Positions 56,014-64,000 of a stretch of DNA of 64,000 nucleotides are shown here, piece by piece. The notes under the pieces are model-generated. The model was not told the origin of the DNA, did no database searches, and saw nothing but the letters and a program-made list of their open reading frames with translations. A program made the translations under genes and the position numbers. The stretch is from NCBI RefSeq assembly GCF_001467895.1, contig NZ_LNYO01000024.1, positions 124,001-188,000 on the forward strand, in the 5' to 3' direction. The DNA comes from Legionella nautarum (GTDB lineage: Bacteria; Pseudomonadota; Gammaproteobacteria; Legionellales; Legionellaceae). The stretch's first letter is position 1; every line of letters starts with the position of its first letter.

Positions 56014-57971
56014 CAGAGCTCGTTGATGATGTCGTTGCGCATTGTCAGCGTGTCTTAAGCGACAAAGGAAGACTTGCCACGGCTCTCCCTGGTTTTGTGG
56101 CGCGTCAGGCGCAGATTGAATTATCAGTAGCCATAGCCCAAACTATTGCTAAGCGTTCCACCTTAGTTGCAGAAGCTGGAACCGGTACCGGAAAAACCTT
56201 TGCTTACTTGCTTCCTAGCCTCTTAAATGGCAAAAAAGCGCTCATCTCAACTGCTACAAAAACACTCCAGGATCAACTATTTCAAAAAGATTTACCTATG
56301 CTTGTCCGGGCGCTTGGTTTGTCGGTACGTGTCCAAAATCTTAAAGGCCGAGCGAATTATCTTTGTCGTTATCGCGTGCATTTGCATGCCGAGGAAGGAC
56401 GGTTTGTTAGTCCTCAATGTGCCCATGAAATTTTGCATGTCCGCGAAAAATTAGCGCAATTGACCGAAGGATAGCGCTCGGAATTACCTGAAATTAACGA
56501 AGATTCTCCCGTTTGGCCCTATGTGACTTCTACAGTGGATAATTGCCTCGGAGGGGACTGCGAATATCATCAAACCTGCTTTTTAGTCAAAGCACGCAAA
56601 CGGGCATTGGATGCGGATGTCGTGGTAATTAATCATCATTTATTTTTTGCTGATTCGCGCTTAAAAGAAGAAGGGTTTGGTGAGCTTTTACCAGGTGTTG
56701 ATGTGGTTATTTTTGATGAAGCCCACCAACTTACAGAAATTGCAGCAAATTTTCATGGCCAACGCGTTGGAACAAGACAATTTCGTGATTTAATCGATGA
56801 TTTATTGCGGGAATGGCCAATACTTGATTTAGCCAATCAGCCCTTAAATCAATTAAGTTTGCAGATGGATCAAATTATTGATCAATTATTACTAGCCTTA
56901 ACAACCAGCGAAGAACGACTTGCTTGGGAGGAACTGAAACGCTTTAAAAGCTTTGATGCAGCTTGGAAGGGTTTGCTTGACCTAGTCGATAAACTTTCAA
57001 ATTGTGTCGACTCAGCAAGCATCGAAGCGACTTCAGGTCTAGCTCGCTGCCAAAAGCGATTGGATGAATTAAAAACACAGCTACGTAATTTTGAACAAGC
57101 AGATAGTAAGCAAATCCGTTGGGTAGAGCGCTTTAAGCATAGTTTGGTTTTTCATGCGACACCGTTTGAAATTGCTGATGCCTTTAGTCAGTTATTGCTG
57201 CGCCAGCAAGCCGCCTATGTCTTTACCTCAGCTACTTTAACGATGGCCTCTTCTTTTGATTGCTTTATTAAACCCTTGGGTTTATTTAAAGCACAAACCT
57301 TAGCTTTGCCCAGTCCCTTTGATTATCAACAGCAGGCTCTGCTTTATTTACCACGCCGTTTGCCTGATCCTAAACAGGCAAATTATTATGAATTATTGGT
57401 TGAACGGGCTTTACCTGTTATTGAAGCTTGTGGAGGGCGTTGTTTTTTCTTATTCACCAGTCATCGGGCTTTAAAATTGGTTGCTCATCTACTGGCCAAT
57501 ACTTTAAACTACCCGCTGTTAATTCAAGGTGATGAAGCAAAACCTATTTTATTAGCCCGTTTTCGTCAACTCGGCAATGCAGTGCTATTGGGCACCGCAA
57601 CCTTTTGGGAAGGGGTTGATGTGAAGGGGGAGGCCTTATCCTGCGTCATTATTGATAAATTACCTTTTGCAAATCCTGCGGATCCTGTTACTCGCGGAAA
57701 GATGGCTTATTTGCAATCGCGTGGCTTGTCTGGTTTCGACGAATTATCGCTACCCAATGCCGTCTTAGCTTTAAAGCAGGGTGTGGGTCGTTTGATTCGT
57801 GATGCTAGTGATCGAGGTGTTTTAATGATTGCGGATCCTCGTTTAACGGGAAGAGAGTATGGCCGCCATATTTTTGCTAGTCTACCAGCACTGCGTAAAA
57901 CGCGTGATGAACAAACCGTATTAAATTTTATAGATAGTTTGGCTTTAAGAAATGAACCTGTTAGCAATTGA
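56001..57971 (+). pseudogene. DinG/YoaA-type XPD-like helicase interrupted by an in-frame TAG
   Basis: Two frames, 56001-56474 and 56475-57971, are in the same phase and together encode one 5'-3' DNA helicase of the DinG/YoaA family of about 656 positions. The first part has Walker A AEAGTGTGKT and the first Fe-S Cys (RANYLCRYR). The second has CLGGDCEYHQTC, the DEAH box VIFDEAHQ, and motifs V/VI (GTATFWEGVDVKG, KQGVGRLIRD). A TAG at 56472-56474 falls between the first and second Fe-S cysteines. The codons right after it still align with the family (ELPEINEDSPVWPYVTSTVDN), so it is a single nonsense change rather than decay. The start is a GTG inside fdxA. Readthrough or a sequencing error is possible. 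Confidence 0.85.
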
Positions 57972-58623
57972 TACTTCAACCGAAACTGCTTCCGTCGCTT
58001 TACTGCAAAAGGGGGAGCTACGCTCCGAAGAGCAAGGCGCACAGCGCAATCACGCCCGTTTAATTTTACCTATGGTGGAGAATTTGTTGGCCGAGGCTGA
58101 GTTGAGCTTGAGCCAATTGGATGGTCTTGTTTATGGCCGCGGACCTGGTAGTTTTACTGGTCTTCGCATAGCCTGCAGCGTAGCAAAAGGTCTAGCTTAC
58201 GCGCAAGACCTGCCCCTCTATCCTGTCAGTAGTCTCGCGGCTATTGCGAATGAAGCCTTGCAGCAAGGAACTAATCCTCAGGACGCTGCCGTGCTTGCTG
58301 TAGTCGATGCGCGTATGAATCAGCTCTATTGGGCTTATTTTAATGCGCAATTCGACCAGGTTGAAGAACAAGTTTCTTCGGTGGCTGATCTTGCTTTGGC
58401 AGATGAGAAACCTTTCATTTTAGCGGGAGTGGGTTATGAATCCTATTTGTCGCAATTTTCTCCTGCTATGCAAAAGAGATGCTATAAAATGCTTACTATT
58501 TTTCCAAAGGCTGAAGCGATGATTCGCCTTGTTTTAACCGGAAAAATAGAGGCTGTTAGCGCGGCAGATGCTTTACCTGTTTATGTTCGCAATCAAATAA
58601 CTCAAGGAGAACCGCGTGGATAA
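57952..58623 (+). CDS. tsaB: tRNA threonylcarbamoyladenosine biosynthesis protein TsaB
   Basis: The 223-residue ASKHA-fold protein partners TsaD and TsaE in making t6A37 of tRNA. It opens [18 protein letters not shown] and has the family segment [14 protein letters not shown] near residue 60. Length fits E. coli TsaB. It overlaps the helicase end by 20 bases and the next gene by 8 bases. The adjacency to a YoaA helicase gene is also seen in E. coli. Confidence 0.96.
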   Translation: MNLLAIDTSTETASVALLQKGELRSEEQGAQRNHARLILPMVENLLAEAELSLSQLDGLVYGRGPGSFTGLRIACSVAKGLAYAQDLPLYPVSSLAAIANEALQQGTNPQDAAVLAVVDARMNQLYWAYFNAQFDQVEEQVSSVADLALADEKPFILAGVGYESYLSQFSPAMQKRCYKMLTIFPKAEAMIRLVLTGKIEAVSAADALPVYVRNQITQGEPRG

Positions 58624-58795
58624 TCGGTTGTTTGAAATTTTAGTATGCCCACTTTGTAAAGGTAAATTATTGCTCAAGGAGAATGAATTAATTTGCCGCT
58701 TCGATCGTCTCGCTTATCCGATTCGTGAGGGCATCCCTGTCATGTTGGAGCAAGAGGCACGATTGGTGCCCTTAGAGGAAAAAGAGCAATTATGA
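58616..58795 (+). CDS. Trm112/YcaR-family small protein
   Basis: The 59-residue protein reads [18 protein letters not shown], then [20 protein letters not shown]. This is the Trm112 fold seen in E. coli YcaR, encoded just before kdsB there too. Two Cys in CPLC and one in LIC are kept. It starts with GTG inside the tsaB end and its TGA overlaps the kdsB ATG, so all three are tightly coupled. The function is unclear; possibly a chaperone-like partner. Confidence 0.92.
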   Translation: MDNRLFEILVCPLCKGKLLLKENELICRFDRLAYPIREGIPVMLEQEARLVPLEEKEQL

Positions 58796-59541
58796 GTATC
58801 GATTTTCATGTAGTTATTCCGGCTCGTTATCAATCTTCTCGATTACCAGGTAAGTTATTGATGGAGTTAGAAGGAAAGACAGTGATTGAGCGAGTCTACC
58901 GCCAAGTGCTTAAGGCTAAACCTAAATCCATTACAATCGCTACCGATAGTTTAGAGATTGCAAATCATGCTACTGATTTTGGTGCGCAAGTTGAAATGAC
59001 TGCAGTTAGTCATCAAACAGGGACCGATCGCATTGCGGAAGTCGTTGCGAAAGGCCAATTTACTGGACAGGATATTATTGTGAATGTGCAAGGTGATGAG
59101 CCTTTAATAGCGCCCGAGTTAATCTTGCAGGTCGTGCATAGCCTCTACAATTCCCCCCATTCGATGGCGAGCTTATGTTGGCCGATTGAAAGTATTGAGC
59201 AATTGCATAATCCTAATGTAGTGAAAGTGGTGCGAGATCAACAGAATGATGCGCTTTATTTCTCAAGATCTGCAATTCCTATGCATCGCGATAATCCTAA
59301 AAATATTGCCCAAGTTTTTCGTCATATTGGTTTATATGCTTATCGAGCCGCTTTTCTTCTTGATTTTGTAAGCTGGCCAGTCTGTGAACTGGAGGCTTGT
59401 GAAGCCCTAGAGCAATTACGAGCGCTTTGGGCCGGGTACAAAATTAGAGTTGATGAAGCGTGTAGGGAACCTTTGCAGGATATTAATACTCGGGATGACC
59501 TGCTTTTAGCGCGCAAGTTGCTGAATGATAGGGTTTGCTGA
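58792..59541 (+). CDS. kdsB: CMP-KDO synthetase
   Basis: The 249-residue nucleotidyltransferase activates 3-deoxy-manno-octulosonate with CTP for the LPS inner core. It has the CTP-binding start [24 protein letters not shown] with the metal Asp, and the late [11 protein letters not shown]. Length matches the family. An ATGA overlap links it to the Trm112-like gene. Confidence 0.96.
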   Translation: MSIDFHVVIPARYQSSRLPGKLLMELEGKTVIERVYRQVLKAKPKSITIATDSLEIANHATDFGAQVEMTAVSHQTGTDRIAEVVAKGQFTGQDIIVNVQGDEPLIAPELILQVVHSLYNSPHSMASLCWPIESIEQLHNPNVVKVVRDQQNDALYFSRSAIPMHRDNPKNIAQVFRHIGLYAYRAAFLLDFVSWPVCELEACEALEQLRALWAGYKIRVDEACREPLQDINTRDDLLLARKLLNDRVC

Positions 59542-59549
59542 GGGATTGT

Positions 59550-59573
59550 GAGGTTAAGGTCGATTCCTTGACC
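59550..59573. terminator. Possible bidirectional terminator
   Basis: GAGGTTAAGG (59550-59559) and CCTTGACC (59566-59573) form an imperfect stem between the convergent ends of kdsB and the giant coiled-coil gene. Confidence 0.4.
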
Positions 59574-59593
59574 CTCCCCTCAACAACCAGGTA

Positions 59594-62500
59594 TCAAGCA
59601 GCCGTCGCCGCAGCCGCCGCTGCAAAGACCGGAAGAACTTCATTACCCATTTCTCGCAATAGTGTCTCAGTTTGACTAGCCCAAGGTGTTTTAGGTGTCG
59701 GGAAAAAGCGAGCTTTTTCTTTGGGTTCCCCTTTTAAATAGTCTAAGGCTTGATGTTTGAACGTTTGCAATGGTTTTAAAATATAAACACGAATCCATTG
59801 AATAAATTCTGGAATCACACCCTCAGATAAACTTTCCATTTTAGTATGATGGATAGTTTGGTTAGCCATGTCGATTTGTAGCAATGCATATTTTTTATCA
59901 GCATAATCAAGCAAACGCCCATGAGTTGCTTGGGGATTAATGATGACCCTACCCGTAACTTCTTGTTGTTCTTCTTCTGTGAGCATTCCGAGTAATTCGC
60001 TGTTGATATACAGTTTATTAATTTCATCAAACTTTAATTGCATTTCTAATAATTTAAATAACCGCAGGTCGACCTTATTTAAATAATCTTTATACTCAAC
60101 GAGTCTTGCATAGTTTGCCGCTGTCCCGGGGATTGCTTTTAATTCTTTAAGCTTTTCTTTTAGTTCTTGGTCGTCTTCTGTATTTTCATCCTCTTCATCG
60201 GGATTGGTTTCAATTGTTCTATCAATGTATTTATCAAGTATACGCTTATACTCTTTTTCCATTGTTTCAATCACATAAAGCGATTTTTGATAAGCGGGTG
60301 ATTTTAGTCGAGTCTCTATGATCATCGCATTGTCAAACACTTGAGCCCGAGCATTGATGAGCTCATTGGCAATGCGAATCTCATCGTCTAAAAAACGAAG
60401 GTGAGCTTTCATTTGGGAGGCTTCGATGCTATTGGTGAGTTGATGTCTCGTTATAACTTCATCAATCGCTTTAACGACTTCCTGATTATATTGATTGAGT
60501 TCAATTATAAACGGATTAATTTCACTTAATCGAGTGCCAAGAGGAGGACGGCGGCCCACTAAATTAGACAATTTTATTTCGTAGATACGGTTTAATAACT
60601 GCCATGCTTCTTGCTTATGACCCTTTAAACCAGTTAGCAATTTTTCAACCGTATGTCGAACAAGGTGGAGCTCTGTCTGTTGTTCGTTGCTCTGCCATAA
60701 TTCTTGAAGTTTACTACTGTAAATATTGAGAATTTCGGTGACTTGTTTAGGTTGATAGCAAAGAGCTAAGATGGCTTGAGTCTCTTTAATTTCGGCTTCA
60801 AGCGTACGGAGTAAGCTATATTTGTCTAAGTTGTAGGTCCGCTCTAAAGTTGAGATTTGTCTTGATGTCACTTGCTCAAGGCCATTAGATCCCATGAATT
60901 CTCTATCTATTTGTGAAAATTGATTAAGAATAGCTTGTTGTAAATCGGTAAGTTGCGACAAGCGATCTAGTGGTGAATCAAGCTGTTTTAATTTCTCTTT
61001 TTCTTGTTGGAATTTTGAAAACTCTGCTTTTAAAGAAGTTTCTAATCCGATCAGCTGAGCAATAATTCCATAGGCTTCTCTAACTTCTGAAGAGGAGCCA
61101 TATTCATTAGAAAATAGCATTAATTTAAGTTGTAAGAGATTCTTATTATAAAAAATCTTGCCAGTTAAATGATCAAATAAGTCGTTGATTTTTTCTTCTT
61201 GCGCGACCTGAATATCTTTTAAAATATGATAGTTTTTTATTTGCTTAATTTGAAAAGAAGTTAGCTTGTCAGCTAGACTGCGAAGCATGATGAGCTGTTT
61301 TTTATTTAATGTCTCAGAGCCTTCAGCAGGATTAGTATTTATAAAGTCATCGAACAACTTTTTTGCATCCTTGATGAAAGCGAGGTTAGCTGTGATATCT
61401 GTTCGAGTTGGTGCAATAACTGTTGCAGGCACTGGTTTAAATAATTCAGTTAAAAATTCATCAATGTTAGCTTTATCAACGGGCTGTATTTCAGGGGCAT
61501 TAACGCTATACCAATGCGCTTTTTCGCCTAGATGTTGAAGTAATTGAATTCGGAAACCCTGAATTTCTTGAGTGTTTAAAGACAGATCTTTTGCCTGTAA
61601 ATCAGTGATAATTTCTTCTATAAACTCTGTAAGTTGTTTGGTAAAAAAGAGGGTGTCTCGGTCTTTTTTGTCACCTAAGTTAATGGTAGAGAAGGTTAGT
61701 AGAAAGCATTCAAGTGCTATTTTTAGCTTGTTTTTGGCTAAATCTAATTCCTTTTTTAATTCCTCTGGGTTGCCAGCATTCGATTGCAGCATTGCCTGTC
61801 TTTCCAAAATCTTTATTCGTAATCGCTCTTGCGTTTGGTTTAGGTTTGTCATCTGCAAGATGGCTTCATTAAGTTGAGCCTGAATCTCCATCTCAGCTAG
61901 AAAATGGTTAAGAAGCGGAATTGTTTTTTTAATCAATTGTGAGGCTGACTGATTAAGTTTTCTAAGTTCATTTAACCCGTTCTTGAGCTGTGGATCATAC
62001 TGAGCCAGCTCAATAAGTTCCTTGGTTTCTATATAAAACCTTTCTTGTAAGGCGGCAAGGTTATTAAATTTATTTTGCTGCTTCTTGATAACCTCGCTAA
62101 GTGCAATCTTATCTCTTTCTTCTGCGGATAAAGAGTTCTCATTAGTCTCTAAAATAGTAGGCGCTTTAAGGCCAGAGCCTTTATACAGAGGTGCAATTAA
62201 TTCTCTGGTTACACAGAGTTTGGATGGATTTTGAGAAATTTCTTCCTTATATTGCGCGATTTTACCCAGTTTTTCTTCTCTTCTTTTATCAACTTTAGTT
62301 TCCCACCTAATTCTGAGTTTGTGGAGATCAGCTAAAAGGGTTTTGTTAGTTTCCTCAACAACTTTTTTGAAATGGTGTATCTGTATCGTCAAGCGCTCGA
62401 GAGGTTGGTGTTTACTAGGACTGCTGCTTTGACTGTACAAGGAAGGTCTCCAATCGAGCCCTTCTTTATTGGCTATGAACTTCATAAATGATTCGCATTG

Positions 62501-62698
62501 GTCTGCTATATCTGCTTCAAATGCCGCCAGGTCGAACCTAATATCCTGTTCTTTCTCCTCACCAGATCTTAAATCATCAATCTTTTGTTTAAGAGAAGTA
62601 CTCAATTTTTCTGGTAAATCAACAAGACTTTCTAATTTTGCAATTTGGTTTTCTATTGTTTGTAAGCTCAGCAAAATTTTTTCATTCTCTTTACCCAT
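59594..62698 (-). CDS. Large coiled-coil protein with shared C-terminal module, candidate effector
   Basis: The 1034-residue protein is almost wholly predicted alpha-helix and coiled coil, with no enzyme motif I recognise. An acidic patch (TNPDEEDENTEDDQELKEKLKE) lies near residue 830. The last 75 residues contain a hydrophobic segment (PEFIQWIRVYILKPLQTFKH), then ARFFP about 35 residues from the end, then an alanine run. This mirrors the end of the 1318-residue protein at the left of the window. GAGGTG lies 6 bases before the ATG at 62698. It is a single gene, converging on kdsB and followed upstream by pheA on the same strand. Secretion through Dot/Icm is a guess. Confidence 0.85.
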   Translation of the reverse strand: MGKENEKILLSLQTIENQIAKLESLVDLPEKLSTSLKQKIDDLRSGEEKEQDIRFDLAAFEADIADQCESFMKFIANKEGLDWRPSLYSQSSSPSKHQPLERLTIQIHHFKKVVEETNKTLLADLHKLRIRWETKVDKRREEKLGKIAQYKEEISQNPSKLCVTRELIAPLYKGSGLKAPTILETNENSLSAEERDKIALSEVIKKQQNKFNNLAALQERFYIETKELIELAQYDPQLKNGLNELRKLNQSASQLIKKTIPLLNHFLAEMEIQAQLNEAILQMTNLNQTQERLRIKILERQAMLQSNAGNPEELKKELDLAKNKLKIALECFLLTFSTINLGDKKDRDTLFFTKQLTEFIEEIITDLQAKDLSLNTQEIQGFRIQLLQHLGEKAHWYSVNAPEIQPVDKANIDEFLTELFKPVPATVIAPTRTDITANLAFIKDAKKLFDDFINTNPAEGSETLNKKQLIMLRSLADKLTSFQIKQIKNYHILKDIQVAQEEKINDLFDHLTGKIFYNKNLLQLKLMLFSNEYGSSSEVREAYGIIAQLIGLETSLKAEFSKFQQEKEKLKQLDSPLDRLSQLTDLQQAILNQFSQIDREFMGSNGLEQVTSRQISTLERTYNLDKYSLLRTLEAEIKETQAILALCYQPKQVTEILNIYSSKLQELWQSNEQQTELHLVRHTVEKLLTGLKGHKQEAWQLLNRIYEIKLSNLVGRRPPLGTRLSEINPFIIELNQYNQEVVKAIDEVITRHQLTNSIEASQMKAHLRFLDDEIRIANELINARAQVFDNAMIIETRLKSPAYQKSLYVIETMEKEYKRILDKYIDRTIETNPDEEDENTEDDQELKEKLKELKAIPGTAANYARLVEYKDYLNKVDLRLFKLLEMQLKFDEINKLYINSELLGMLTEEEQQEVTGRVIINPQATHGRLLDYADKKYALLQIDMANQTIHHTKMESLSEGVIPEFIQWIRVYILKPLQTFKHQALDYLKGEPKEKARFFPTPKTPWASQTETLLREMGNEVLPVFAAAAAATAA

Positions 62699-62807
62699 GA
62701 AGCACACCTCATAAAATGATTATTCGAGTTTTAGGTGCGACAAAGGTATCATTCGAAGCTTAAGAAAATCTTAAAGATATGTATCAACTGCGTAAAGAAA
62801 GTGGAGC

Positions 62808-63884
62808 CTATCCCATGGCTTGCGGATAGGAGCCCAGTAAAGTCATCATAACCGACATAGAAGTGATTTCATTCAAGGCAAGTTGAATAGGCGGCTCGGA
62901 TTGATGGCCTTCAAAATCAATAAAAAAGAGGTAGGTCCAATTGCGATGGCGATAAGGGCGAGACGCAATTGAAGTCATATTGATTTTGTATTTTTCAAAG
63001 GGAGACAGTAAATTCAATAAAGTACCCGGTTCATGAGGTGTGGAAATAATGATTGATGTTTTATCACTACCACTAGGAGCAGGAAGTTGTTTTCCTAAAA
63101 TAATAAAGCGAGTTGTATTATTAGGATAATCTTCAATATGCTGATGCAAAATTTGTAATTTATGTATTTCCGCAGCATTATCCCCGCAAATAGCAGCAGA
63201 ATTGGGATCGTTTGCTGCAAGCTGTGCGGCAAAACCATTTGATGCGACTTCTTGCAAAGTAGCTTTTGGATAATGAACCGCTAACCAATGCCGACATTGC
63301 GATAAGGTCTGTTGTTGTGCATAAATCGTTATTAAAGGCTTGTCGGGATCGATGCGCGCAAAATGATGGCGGATACGTAAGGAAATTTCGCCACAAATTT
63401 GTACGTCGGAACTGATTAGATTATCGAGGGTAATATTCACCACCCCTTCAGTACTATTTTCAATAGGTACGACACCATAATGAACATTACCATTTTCGAC
63501 CAGTTTAAATACTTCAGTAATGGAGGGCTCAGGTATGAGATTTACGCTTTCACCAAAATGCTTAATCACTGCTTGTTCCGAAAAAGTGCCTTCTGGACCT
63601 AAATAAGCAATTGATAAAGGCTCTTGCAAAGCAAGGCAAGCACTCATGATGTCACGAAAAATACGGGCGATTTCGCCATCAGGTAAGAGGCTAGTATTAT
63701 TGGCAACAATCGAACGTAGAATTTGCGCTTCTCGTTCAGGTCGATAATAAATGGGGCTATGTTGTAATTTTTTGATTTTGGCAACTTCTGCTGCAAGCTC
63801 TGCACGCTTGCTCAAAAGGTTAAATAGCCGCTTATCGATTTTATCGATTTTATTACGTATTTTTTTTAGTGCATCTTCAGTCAT
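62808..63884 (-). CDS. pheA: Bifunctional chorismate mutase/prephenate dehydratase (P-protein)
   Basis: The 358-residue protein has an AroQ chorismate mutase (residues 1-90, IRNKIDKIDKRLFNLLSKRAELA). The prephenate dehydratase domain starts YLGPEGTFSEQA and holds VVPIENSTEGVV and the NNTTRFIIL motif. A C-terminal ACT domain (TSIIISTPHEPGTLLNLL) follows, with the ESRP-like phenylalanine-binding segment reading ASRPYRHRNWTYLFFID. It makes phenylpyruvate and is normally inhibited by phenylalanine. A start at ATG 63884 is clear. The remaining 116 bases at the right edge hold no gene start I can support. Confidence 0.96.
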   Translation of the reverse strand: MTEDALKKIRNKIDKIDKRLFNLLSKRAELAAEVAKIKKLQHSPIYYRPEREAQILRSIVANNTSLLPDGEIARIFRDIMSACLALQEPLSIAYLGPEGTFSEQAVIKHFGESVNLIPEPSITEVFKLVENGNVHYGVVPIENSTEGVVNITLDNLISSDVQICGEISLRIRHHFARIDPDKPLITIYAQQQTLSQCRHWLAVHYPKATLQEVASNGFAAQLAANDPNSAAICGDNAAEIHKLQILHQHIEDYPNNTTRFIILGKQLPAPSGSDKTSIIISTPHEPGTLLNLLSPFEKYKINMTSIASRPYRHRNWTYLFFIDFEGHQSEPPIQLALNEITSMSVMMTLLGSYPQAMG

Positions 63885-64000
63885 AGCCGGGCTGATCCTT
63901 TGTTACTAAAAGGGCAGATAGCCAGAATAGCATGTGCAATAATAAAACGAAATGCCAATATCGGGCTATTTTTTTAAGGCCCTAGCATCTTGCTTTTTTT

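Overview
The window looks like a chromosomal segment from a member of the Legionellaceae (gamma-proteobacteria); I cannot name the species. Three things point there. The base composition is AT-rich with gamma-proteobacterial housekeeping genes. The order motB-motA / bdhA / dapA / short BamC-like lipoprotein is one I recall from Legionella. There are also several eukaryote-like genes (F-box plus ankyrin proteins, very large coiled-coil proteins) of the kind Legionella delivers through its Dot/Icm secretion system. No rRNA, tRNA or CRISPR array was seen.

Layout. 0.1-4.1 kb: a 1318-residue coiled-coil protein. 4.3-6.1 kb: holC and pepA. 6.1-13.9 kb: an accessory block between pepA and lptFG, which are divergent neighbours in many gamma-proteobacteria. 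It holds isocitrate lyase, shikimate kinase, an unusual DAHP synthase, a ThDP-dependent acetolactate-synthase-like enzyme and a bifunctional chorismate mutase/prephenate dehydrogenase, plus IS relics. 13.9-20.8 kb: lptF-lptG, an ElyC-like protein, carB and greA. 21-29.2 kb: an acid phosphatase, a palindromic mobile-element-like repeat, then a compact suf iron-sulfur operon (Rrf2 regulator, sufB-C-D-S-U-T) running into epmA. 29.3-36.4 kb: a membrane protein and three tandem F-box/ankyrin paralogs plus the 3' relic of a fourth. 36.4-46.3 kb: an epimerase, a PIN-toxin relic, a possible glycosyltransferase, a RecB-family nuclease, a pair of related membrane proteins, an ankyrin-type protein and a FadI-like thiolase. 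46.5-54 kb: motB-motA, acetoacetate decarboxylase with 3-hydroxybutyrate dehydrogenase, a glycine-zipper lipoprotein, dapA, a small lipoprotein, a DUF1704 metallopeptidase-like protein and a glutathionyl-hydroquinone reductase. 54-64 kb: a class III aminotransferase, fdxA, a DinG/YoaA-type helicase broken by an in-frame TAG, tsaB, a Trm112-like protein, kdsB, a second large coiled-coil protein and pheA.

Most noteworthy: (1) the aromatic/ThDP accessory block, which could divert chorismate through 4-hydroxyphenylpyruvate to an unknown product; (2) the F-box/ankyrin array, two members of which carry the same bipartite nuclear-localisation-like motif; (3) a C-terminal module ending in ARFFP shared by the two otherwise unrelated giant coiled-coil proteins; (4) the nonsense-interrupted helicase; (5) several long imperfect palindromes between genes.
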